Assembly (NCBI GenBank): GCA_964618895.1 | Contig: CAZUDO010000021.1 | Span: forward strand, 1-6,422 | Direction: 5' to 3' | DNA from: CAZUDO01 sp964618895 | GTDB lineage: Bacteria > Desulfobacterota > Binatia > DP-6 | Length of the DNA: 6,422 nt | Shown here: positions 1-4,900 of the stretch, piece after piece | Numbering within the stretch: the first letter of the stretch is position 1 | Layout of the letters: every line of letters starts with the position of its first letter | The notes under the pieces: model-generated | The model's input: the letters and a program-made list of their open reading frames with translations, nothing else | What the model was told of the DNA's origin: nothing | The model's database searches: none | Position numbers and translations under genes: made by a program

Positions 1-399
1 CGTCATCCCAAGCGACAGAAGCGCCATAAGGGCGAGACCGCCGCCGAGCGCACCAAGAGCGACATTCGACGTCTGATCATTGCCCTTCTTGATCGCAAGA
101 AAGGCAAAAGTCGCGCCGCCGGCCGCTGCCGCAAAGTTTCCGAGATTGCGGATGGTCTTCGCGGTCTTGGGCTCAATGATGGGAGCAGGAGCAACCTGTC
201 CAAGCCCGAACATGGCTTCCTCGCCAAGACCGAACATGGCCTCATTAGATTGGGATGCGCCCTCGGATCCGGGCATCATCTTGCCCAGACCAAACATGTC
301 CTGATTCCCGTAGTAGAGACCCGGTCCCGATCCACGGGCGCCCATCTGCTGACCGAAGCCACGGCCGGTCGTCTGGCCGAGATCATTCAACACGCGCAT
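1..399 (-). CDS. Small glycine-rich membrane protein with MFGLG repeats (3' end beyond the window)
   Basis: This reading frame begins at ATG (399-397) and is still open at position 1, giving 133 residues with the C-terminus outside the window. AGGAG (409-413) lies 9 nt before the start. The first ~34 residues are rich in Gly, Gln and Arg and begin MRVLNDLGQ. Residues 35-67 carry MFGLG three times (35-39, 55-59, 63-67). A Pro/Ile linker follows (70-77), then two predicted membrane helices at about 84-103 and 111-132, joined by a short polar loop (KKGNDQTS). There is no classical signal peptide. The layout and several aligned motifs match the upstream neighbour ending at 455, so the two are probably paralogues. 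I do not recognise the family. A membrane-inserted structural protein with an exposed Gly-rich N-terminus is an inference. Confidence 0.88.
   Translation of the reverse strand, partial: MRVLNDLGQTTGRGFGQQMGARGSGPGLYYGNQDMFGLGKMMPGSEGASQSNEAMFGLGEEAMFGLGQVAPAPIIEPKTAKTIRNLGNFAAAAGGATFAFLAIKKGNDQTSNVALGALGGGLALMALLSLGMT
199..297 (-). repeat. Three MFGLG-encoding repeats inside the leftmost gene
   Basis: Three 15-nt units at 283-297, 223-237 and 199-213 each encode MFGLG. Two of the units differ from each other at only two bases, the third at a few more. The units are separated by 45 and 9 nt, so this is not a simple tandem array. They lie in the soluble segment just before the membrane hairpin. 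The neighbouring paralogue carries a single similar MAGLG (residues 121-125) just before its first membrane helix. Confidence 0.85.
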
Positions 400-454
400 A
401 GCAGTTATCTCCTAAATTCCATTTCAATCACGCGACGCCACACATGACACTTCT

Positions 455-1057
455 CTATCGACTGGCTGACGCAACACCAGCAACAAGGCCACCAACACCT
501 ACGATGAGCGCACTAAGCGCATTAAGCCCAAAGATGACCCCGCCAATGCCAAGCGCAACCTTGAAGAGCTTCTTTTCTTCCTTACCGATAGCCCGAAACG
601 CGGCATAGGACATGACCCCAAACACGGGTGTCATAAGAAGACCACCCGCACCCATGATCAAAAACCGACCGGTGTCCGGATCTCCCAATCCAGCCATGGC
701 CGGAGACTTGGGATAGGTTGTCTTGTTTAGTTCCTTGGTGGAAATACGATTGTCGTTCCACGTGCCGGCCCAAGGATAACGCGTCGCAGTATCTGAACGG
801 CGAATCGCGTAGACCTCTTCTTCAAGAGAGGGCACAGGCGGAGGCGGAACATAATCCGGCCAATTATAGGCAGGCACCTCGGGCTTGCCGTCCCCCGCCG
901 GAATCTCTCCCCAAGGCGGAATGAGATCGGTTTCGATCCCCTCATCGATCAGATCGTCTTCGCTCTTGAAGGGATAAGGGCGCCTAGAAACGTTCGAGTA
1001 CTCGTTGGCGATCCGTCCGGCAACCCTGACCTGTCCTAGAGAGTCTTTAACACGCAT
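455..1057 (-). CDS. Membrane protein with proline-rich N-terminal domain and C-terminal two-helix hairpin
   Basis: A 200-residue protein starting at ATG 1057, with GGGAGGGG (1064-1071) six nt upstream. The N-terminus, MRVKDSLGQ, matches the MRVLNDLGQ of the gene to its left. Residues 30-90 are acidic and rich in Pro and Trp, including PPPP at 71-74. MAGLG (121-125) precedes two predicted membrane helices at about 132-156 and 166-196, joined by a charged loop (GKEEKK); both helices are rich in Gly and Ala. From AI at the end of helix 1 to VALG at the start of helix 2 the spacing is identical to the left-hand gene. The start codon overlaps the TAA of a possible 19-residue peptide (TAATG), suggesting coupled translation. 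No known family is recognised. An envelope or virion membrane protein is possible but inferred only from architecture. Confidence 0.9.
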   Translation of the reverse strand: MRVKDSLGQVRVAGRIANEYSNVSRRPYPFKSEDDLIDEGIETDLIPPWGEIPAGDGKPEVPAYNWPDYVPPPPVPSLEEEVYAIRRSDTATRYPWAGTWNDNRISTKELNKTTYPKSPAMAGLGDPDTGRFLIMGAGGLLMTPVFGVMSYAAFRAIGKEEKKLFKVALGIGGVIFGLNALSALIVGVGGLVAGVASASR

Positions 1058-1116
1058 TAGAGGCCCCTCCCGCTAAAGCTAGCGGTTCCCATCATCATAC
1101 CCGCTTTATAGCTCAT
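1057..1116 (-). CDS. Possible 19-residue micro-ORF, coupled to the next gene
   Basis: ATG at 1116-1114 opens a 20-codon frame ending in TAA (1059-1057), whose last A is the first base of the next gene's ATG. The peptide is MSYKAGMMMGTASFSGRGL, with three consecutive methionines. AGAGG (1122-1126) lies 5 nt upstream and overlaps the TAG stop of the preceding gene. The frame fills almost the whole gap between the two large genes, and start, Shine-Dalgarno sequence and stop overlap are all well placed. It could be a true small protein, or a leader whose translation opens the hairpin next to the downstream ribosome binding site. A frame this short can arise by chance, so confidence is modest. Confidence 0.42.
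   Translation of the reverse strand: MSYKAGMMMGTASFSGRGL
1064..1085 (-). promoter_or_regulatory. RNA hairpin abutting a strong ribosome binding site
   Basis: In the minus-strand transcript, CCGCTA-GCTT-TAGCGG (1085-1070) forms a perfect 6-bp stem with a 4-nt loop. Its last two bases are the first bases of, or directly adjoin, the GGGAGGGG Shine-Dalgarno sequence (1071-1064) of the 1057-455 gene. No U-run follows, so it is not an intrinsic terminator. It lies within the 19-codon micro-ORF, so ribosomes on that frame would melt it. A role in translational coupling is inferred. Confidence 0.4.
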
Positions 1117-1124
1117 TTCAACCT

Positions 1125-2069
1125 CTATGCAGTCCAAGAGAGACCCATCAGAGTCTGTTTAATCCACGGAAAGCGGGTGTTCATCGTATGAATCGCCGTC
1201 AGGACTTCCTTGGCGGATTCCCTTCCCCAGACCCTCAAACCGTCAGGAAAAAGCTTGGTATTTCTCTGGGCATTTTCACTCAAACCAAAAATGCTTACGA
1301 GGATGTTCTTTGTCCTCTCAGGAAACGCGGTCTTGATATATATGCCAGCTTCAGCCCCCTCCCCCTTAGGAAATGTTTCCGGCGCCTTAAACTGACTTAT
1401 CAATCTCTCGATAGGCACCCGCCAAATCTTACGAATTTGGTTAGCGTGTTTGTCGTCACCGACAATCGTTTCGGCAGCTTTAACAAGAGAGGCGGCTCCC
1501 GTCAAATGTCCGAACTTAATCCATTCAGGCATCCAAGGGTCGTCAACCGTCTTCTTAACAATTTCCCGAGCTTTATCAATCAAGCTTTGAGATGTGACGA
1601 CATCAGGAATATATTTTTTCATGTCTACAAATGAAGTCCAACCCTCTTCGTCTTCACTAAGAAGTCGTCTGACAATAGCCTTGTTTTTCTGCTCTTCGGT
1701 TAAAATTATACCCGCAGACTTCCTCGCCTCTTCCTCCTGCTGCTGCTCAATATAGTCCCTAAGCTTCTTTGAAATTTTAGGTTCATAGTCACGCTGCACG
1801 CGTCCACTCACCCCTCCCAGCGCCGCACGCCCGATGACGGCGCCGTGGATGGTCTCCCGAGTCGCCTGAATAAGAGCCTCAGCCTTACGGATGATAGGGG
1901 CAGAAGCCTTGTAAGCCGCCGCCGTCGCTTGAATGATGACCGTGACCCCGCGAGAAACGGCAAGACGGAGATTGCCCTCACCCACAGCGGCCCTCATACT
2001 TCTGAAGGTCATCTCGGCACGATCGATCGAATGCTTCTTCCCGAGAAGGTCTGAGATGCTTACGCTCAA
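1125..2069 (-). CDS. Uncharacterised helical protein, TTG start, ending in GLSW
   Basis: A 314-residue protein of unknown family. The chosen start is TTG (2069-2067), which overlaps the TGA of the upstream gene (TTGA) and has a GGGGGTGAT purine run just upstream; the first in-frame ATG would be residue 20. The N-terminal ~90 residues are mostly helical and amphipathic, with Ala- and Ile-rich stretches at about 36-85 but no clear membrane helix. A highly charged segment (100-145) includes EQQQEEEARK. The C-terminal half is mixed and basic, with several Trp (144, 179, 183, 216, 281, 302, 312). The end, GLSWTA, shares GLSW plus two residues with the large membrane protein ending at 4901. The 3' half is more AT-rich than its neighbours: positions 1561-1620 contain only 21 G or C in 60. 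A soluble or peripheral partner of the membrane proteins is inferred from context. Confidence 0.9.
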   Translation of the reverse strand: MSVSISDLLGKKHSIDRAEMTFRSMRAAVGEGNLRLAVSRGVTVIIQATAAAYKASAPIIRKAEALIQATRETIHGAVIGRAALGGVSGRVQRDYEPKISKKLRDYIEQQQEEEARKSAGIILTEEQKNKAIVRRLLSEDEEGWTSFVDMKKYIPDVVTSQSLIDKAREIVKKTVDDPWMPEWIKFGHLTGAASLVKAAETIVGDDKHANQIRKIWRVPIERLISQFKAPETFPKGEGAEAGIYIKTAFPERTKNILVSIFGLSENAQRNTKLFPDGLRVWGRESAKEVLTAIHTMNTRFPWIKQTLMGLSWTA

Positions 2070-2683
2070 GTATCACCCCCGAGCGCGGGCGTCTTCGTAA
2101 CCTTCTGAACCATCGGGAGATAGCTGTTTTCAACAAGAACCCCGCCCGGCACGGCTTTCATGGCCGTTCGAGGCACTCCGGCACCGACAAGATGGAAGAA
2201 AAGTTGGACACGGTCGGGGTGGGGAATAAAGGTCAGATTAACCTTGGATTCCCCAAGACCAGCCGTTGTGGCCACGGCGCGGGGCATATCAGACGATTCG
2301 TGGAAGAGAGTCTCGTGTTTCAAGACCTTCTTCATGGCGACCGCCTTCATGACCTTCTTGATCCCCTTGGTCGCACGAGTGACCAGAATCTCCATCTTCT
2401 CACAAATACTTTCGGGGAGGGCGGTATCGTGGGTTCTGGCGGTAAACGTGACGTTGACCGCGATCGCCGCCGCCTTGAAGAAGGAGTCCATGGCTTCAGA
2501 ATAACATGCTCCGACAAGCTGTTCCATACCCGTTCGGTAGAGGGACAACGCCTTTTTGGCTTCCGCCACAAGGGCCTGAGGAGTCACGTCGCCAAGATCA
2601 TGCGGCATAGTTGTACGGGCAAAGGTGCCTTTCTGCCCGACTCCCACAATCGTACGGGGAAACCTTGCAGTGGGTATCGACAT
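2066..2683 (-). CDS. Uncharacterised helical protein, first gene of the left block
   Basis: A 205-residue protein starting at ATG 2683, with AAGGA about 10 nt upstream. After an Arg/Thr-rich N-terminus (1-26), residues 35-125 look entirely helical. ALSLYRTGMEQLVGACYSEAMDSFFKA-type spacing (about 46-72) resembles one TPR-like helical hairpin, and a Lys-rich helix covers 106-122. Residues 145-193 look like beta strands and loops (KVNLTFIPHP, VQLFFHLVG, GGVLVENSYLP). No signal peptide or membrane helix is seen. Its TGA overlaps the TTG of the next gene, so the two are probably translated together. It diverges from the plus-strand gene at 2700 across only 16 nt. I do not recognise the family, and the TPR resemblance is weak. 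Confidence 0.9.
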   Translation of the reverse strand: MSIPTARFPRTIVGVGQKGTFARTTMPHDLGDVTPQALVAEAKKALSLYRTGMEQLVGACYSEAMDSFFKAAAIAVNVTFTARTHDTALPESICEKMEILVTRATKGIKKVMKAVAMKKVLKHETLFHESSDMPRAVATTAGLGESKVNLTFIPHPDRVQLFFHLVGAGVPRTAMKAVPGGVLVENSYLPMVQKVTKTPALGGDT

Positions 2684-2693
2684 CGTCTATAAT
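2665..2693 (+). promoter_or_regulatory. Sigma70-like promoter predicted to give a leaderless mRNA
   Basis: TTGCAG (2665-2670) and a perfect TATAAT (2688-2693) are separated by exactly 17 nt. The expected transcription start, about 7 nt past the -10 box, falls on or next to the ATG at 2700. No Shine-Dalgarno sequence precedes that ATG, which fits leaderless translation. The -35 box matches the consensus at only three positions, and it lies inside the coding region of the divergent gene. A perfect 10-bp palindrome, CTTCATGAAG (2696-2705), overlaps the predicted start site and could bind a regulator. Confidence 0.5.
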
Positions 2694-2699
2694 TCCTTC

Positions 2700-2891
2700 A
2701 TGAAGCTGGTCAGCAAGATCGAAGACGCCAAGACGCTCATCGAGGGTATTGCCGACGATGCCCAGAAGATCCTCTCGATGGTTCAGTTCTCGATCCCCGT
2801 GGCCGAAAGCATGATCAAGCGTGTCATCGACCGTGCCAAGGAAGTGCAGAGTATTTTCAAAGCGGAGGACAACAATGGCCGAAATGGTTAG
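2700..2891 (+). CDS. Small amphipathic helical protein, first gene of plus-strand island
   Basis: A 63-residue protein, MKLVSKIEDA to NNGRNG. I chose ATG 2700 because it sits 6 nt after a perfect TATAAT. An in-frame GTG at 2625 would overlap the divergent gene by 59 nt without need. The sequence predicts two amphipathic helices, about 2-29 and 34-54, broken around Pro33 (FSIPV), then a polar tail. There is no signal peptide, transmembrane helix or cysteine. Its last 17 nt overlap the next gene in another frame, so the two are probably co-translated. A small soluble helical-hairpin protein is what can be seen. A regulator, a toxin-antitoxin partner or an accessory factor are all possible, and nothing in the sequence decides between them. 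Confidence 0.78.
   Translation: MKLVSKIEDAKTLIEGIADDAQKILSMVQFSIPVAESMIKRVIDRAKEVQSIFKAEDNNGRNG
2864..2869 (+). promoter_or_regulatory. Strong ribosome binding site fixing the start at 2875
   Basis: GGAGGA lies 5 nt before ATG 2875, inside the end of the upstream small gene. It selects this start over the in-frame start at 2821 and shows that the second gene of the island can be translated in its own right, whereas the first gene has no such site. Confidence 0.8.
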
Positions 2892-3078
2892 ATTCGTCGT
2901 CGATGTTCCCAAGTCCGATCTCATGGATCTTGCTCTCAATCTGAGCGGTGACGAGCTCCCGGCCGATGTCTCCGCGGCCCAACTCGCCCAGTACCTCAAG
3001 GACGCCATCATTGCCGGCTTTGAAGAGTACCTTGGCGAAGAGACCACGATTGCCGTCTACCCCGCCAAAGTCACTTAG
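2875..3078 (+). CDS. Small acidic protein, second gene of plus-strand island
   Basis: A 67-residue protein starting at ATG 2875 with GGAGGA 5 nt upstream. Predicted order: a strand (about 4-11, MVRFVVDV), a short helix (13-23), an acidic loop containing GDELPADVS (25-33), a long helix (34-53) and a final strand (57-65, TTIAVYPAK). The charge is clearly acidic. It overlaps the upstream gene by 17 nt. It ends 1 nt from the stop of the convergent minus-strand gene, leaving no room for a separate terminator. The beta-alpha-alpha-beta pattern could form a small dimer, but I recognise no family; in particular it is not an obvious ribbon-helix-helix protein. It probably acts with the preceding small gene. 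Confidence 0.85.
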   Translation: MAEMVRFVVDVPKSDLMDLALNLSGDELPADVSAAQLAQYLKDAIIAGFEEYLGEETTIAVYPAKVT

Positions 3079-3079
3079 T

Positions 3080-3745
3080 TCACTTCTTCCGTCCGGTCGT
3101 CAACGGATCGAACGTCGGGAACCCCGCCGATACAACCGGGGTATTTTCACCATTCGATGATACCGTCTTCTTCTTGGGCGGATCAAACACCGAGGCGATC
3201 GTCGAGAGACTGTCGGCCACCTTGTCGAGTCTCTGCTCAATGCTCTTGAAGTCAAAGTGACCATTCATCGCTTCGGTGATGCTTCTAATCCGGTGGGCAA
3301 TCTTTTCAATGTCCTCGGCCATCCCCTTGGACTTCTCAACGACCACTTCCACGTTGTCGATGATCGGGCCGGCCTTCTCGATCAAATGCTCGATCTTCTT
3401 GACGGCCGGATCCGCGTGAACCGTCAGGATCTCCTTCACCTTATCGACGATCGGTCCGGCTTCCTTTTCAACCCTATGGAACTTCTCGATAATTTCACTC
3501 TGCTTCTCAGTCGCCTCCACGCTCATGTAGAACATCTTGAGCATGAGCCGGACCGAGATCGTGAACATGGGGAAGGTGAAAGCGAAGCCCGCGAAAATGA
3601 TAAAGGAATGGAAAAACTTATCTGTGCTGTGTCCAAGATATCCGTAAATGATCGAACCGATGATTCCCAAAGTGATCCCGATGGCGAACATCCGAACCAT
3701 GAACGAGGTCATTCCCTTGCGGACGTCGTTGAGTGTTTCAACCAT
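3080..3745 (-). CDS. Two-helix membrane hairpin with long helical tail containing tandem repeats
   Basis: A 221-residue protein. I chose ATG 3745, 7 nt after the upstream stop, over a TTG 45 nt earlier that lies inside the upstream gene; no ideal Shine-Dalgarno sequence is seen, and an AAGGA at the end of the upstream gene is rather distant. Two predicted membrane helices (about 18-37 and 44-72) are joined by a very short loop (HSTDKFFHS). A long charged helical region (75-185) follows, then a Ser/Thr/Pro tail ending GRKK. Residues 93-122 and 123-153 form an imperfect tandem repeat beginning EKEAGPIVDKV and EKAGPIIDNV. Both termini probably lie on the same, cytoplasmic or interior, side. The tail resembles coiled-coil or apolipoprotein-like amphipathic helices in general pattern only. 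It may pair with the coiled-coil protein encoded just upstream. Family unknown. Confidence 0.88.
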   Translation of the reverse strand: MVETLNDVRKGMTSFMVRMFAIGITLGIIGSIIYGYLGHSTDKFFHSFIIFAGFAFTFPMFTISVRLMLKMFYMSVEATEKQSEIIEKFHRVEKEAGPIVDKVKEILTVHADPAVKKIEHLIEKAGPIIDNVEVVVEKSKGMAEDIEKIAHRIRSITEAMNGHFDFKSIEQRLDKVADSLSTIASVFDPPKKKTVSSNGENTPVVSAGFPTFDPLTTGRKK

Positions 3746-3752
3746 GTTCGAT

Positions 3753-4187
3753 CTAGCTTTCCTTCTTTTTCTGAAAAAGACCGCCCGCAATCACGACGAT
3801 CGCGAGGGCCGCAAAGAACAAGCCGAGGACAACCGTGAAGGTACTGGGCCCGCTTGCGACCGGAGCGGGAGTCTGAGAGAGGCCGTCCGTGATCCCTTCC
3901 TCGTACGCCTCGTTGATTTTACCACGGATCTCTGAAAGCTTGGAGACTGCCGAATTCCTGATAGCATCGACTTCCTTGCGGACATTGTCCCGTTCGATGC
4001 CGATCTCACCCTTGATGCCGGTAAGCTCAGTTTCGAACATGCTCTTCTGAACGGTCAGGACTCCCGCCAACACCTCATCGATCTTTTCAAAAATGATATC
4101 CCGGTCATCAGGGTGGACTTTATACCGGGCAAGGATCGTAACGAGATCCTTCTTGAGGTTTGAAATCTGTTCAGTGACGTTCGTCAT
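3753..4187 (-). CDS. Coiled-coil protein with C-terminal membrane anchor
   Basis: A 144-residue protein with an excellent start: AGGAGG (4195-4200) 7 nt before ATG 4187, overlapping the stop of the upstream gene. Residues 1-100 are charged and helical, with heptad-like spacing from about 30 to 97 suggesting a coiled coil. A flexible Pro/Ser linker (104-115, QTPAPVASGPS) leads to a single hydrophobic helix (117-138) and a short basic tail, QKKKES. With no N-terminal signal, this is tail-anchored topology: a soluble coiled coil on the cytoplasmic or interior face held to the membrane by its C-terminus. It lies 7 nt before the next gene, another membrane protein with a long helical domain, and the two may form one complex. 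I do not recognise the family; general resemblance to tethering or scaffold proteins is structural only. Confidence 0.9.
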   Translation of the reverse strand: MTNVTEQISNLKKDLVTILARYKVHPDDRDIIFEKIDEVLAGVLTVQKSMFETELTGIKGEIGIERDNVRKEVDAIRNSAVSKLSEIRGKINEAYEEGITDGLSQTPAPVASGPSTFTVVLGLFFAALAIVVIAGGLFQKKKES

Positions 4188-4198
4188 GAGGCGCCCTC

Positions 4199-4897
4199 CT
4201 ACAAGCCAAGCTCCGCCGCAAGGCCGGCGATCTGGGCCGCCCTGATCATCCTGATCGCAACCATGGCGATATCGGGACGATTGGCCTTCAGAGCCTTCTC
4301 TCTGGCCGTATTGGCAAACCCAATCGCCATGGCGAGCTCATGCAGGCCCTGTTTCCGAGCCTTGATCAGACGATTAACGAGCGGTTTAATCGCCTCATAG
4401 TTGATATCGTCTTCCCCAAGGAAACCCGCAACGGCCTGCACGGCCATCTCAGCCTTGAGTCTCTTGGCAAGCTCCTCAGCACGCTTCCTGATCACGGACT
4501 TCTTCTCGGCCGTCGCCGTCTTGACCGCCCGAAGCGCCCAGAGATAGGCCATCTTTTTGTTGCCCTTGGCGAGCAACTTTTCGGCGATCTCGAGACACTT
4601 CTCGGCCGTAAAGACGGGGCCCTTGCGCTTGGCAATCTCAGCAAGACCGTAAAGGGGAGTCCGGTCGGGGAGAAACATATGCTCGTACATCTCCCTCTCC
4701 TTCCCCTCAGGAGGAGTCACTTGTCTCAGCGCCCTATCCCAGAACTGATCAGCAACAAGTTTTGCCTCAGCCTGTTGGCTGTAAGGAAGATTTGGAACAT
4801 TCTCATCAATCTTCCGAGACATAGCGGCATACCAGATACTCTTACCGGGTTCCGCATTTCCATTCAAAAGCCCTGAGATCGTCAGCAAATCAGGCAT
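4199..4897 (-). CDS. Uncharacterised all-helical soluble protein
   Basis: A 232-residue protein starting at ATG 4897, 3 nt after the TGA of the upstream gene. The upstream GGGGG run is a weak ribosome binding site, so translation probably depends on coupling. No membrane helix or signal peptide is seen. After a loop-rich N-terminal third (residues 1-80, rich in Pro, Asn and aromatics), residues 97-232 look like successive antiparallel helices, with Ala, Lys and Leu spacing reminiscent of TPR-type helical repeats (for example 98-126, 134-158 and 186-207). The C-terminus is hydrophobic and Ala-rich (LAAELGL). It is the only soluble member of the right-hand minus-strand block and may be an adaptor or peripheral subunit of the membrane proteins around it; this is inference from position. 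The TPR resemblance is not strong enough for a family call. Confidence 0.9.
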   Translation of the reverse strand: MPDLLTISGLLNGNAEPGKSIWYAAMSRKIDENVPNLPYSQQAEAKLVADQFWDRALRQVTPPEGKEREMYEHMFLPDRTPLYGLAEIAKRKGPVFTAEKCLEIAEKLLAKGNKKMAYLWALRAVKTATAEKKSVIRKRAEELAKRLKAEMAVQAVAGFLGEDDINYEAIKPLVNRLIKARKQGLHELAMAIGFANTAREKALKANRPDIAMVAIRMIRAAQIAGLAAELGL

Positions 4898-4900
4898 GGC

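Noticed and set aside
400..454. Possible terminator or promoter in the 55-nt gap between the two paralogues
   Set aside because: No stable hairpin with a U-run and no paired -35/-10 boxes were found; only the AGGAG site of the left gene is clear.
1070..1085. Hairpin as an intrinsic terminator
   Set aside because: It is followed by GAGGGG and not a U-run, and it lies directly at a ribosome binding site, so a translational role is more likely.
1188..1634. A 148-codon plus-strand frame opposite the 314-residue protein gene
   Set aside because: It lies wholly inside a longer gene whose start and stop overlap its neighbours in operon style, and its product looks like random low-order sequence.
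2625..2699. GTG-initiated 25-residue extension of the first island gene
   Set aside because: It would overlap the divergent gene by 59 nt and read through the promoter. The ATG at 2700 fits the -10 box spacing.
2687..2710. Minus-strand promoter TTGCTG-N19-TATAGA for the 2683 gene
   Set aside because: The spacing is 19 nt, the -10 box matches at four positions only, and the transcript would start inside the ATG, discarding the evident AAGGA ribosome binding site.
2598..3047. A 149-codon minus-strand frame lying over the plus-strand island
   Set aside because: It would overlap the start of the 2683 gene in another frame. Its composition is atypical and it has no good ribosome binding site. 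The plus-strand frames have a GGAGGA site, a promoter and protein-like composition.
3746..3790. TTG-initiated 15-residue extension of the membrane-hairpin protein
   Set aside because: It would lie inside the upstream coding region with a rare start codon. The ATG at 3745 just after the upstream stop is simpler.
3257..3838. A 193-codon plus-strand frame opposite the membrane-hairpin gene
   Set aside because: It is a His/Asp/Arg-rich shadow of a gene with clear membrane helices and helical repeats, and it would run into the opposite coiled-coil gene as well.
4340..4876. A 178-codon plus-strand frame opposite the helical protein gene
   Set aside because: It is a mirror of a well-formed minus-strand gene that has tight spacing to both neighbours, and no ribosome binding site or promoter supports the plus-strand frame.
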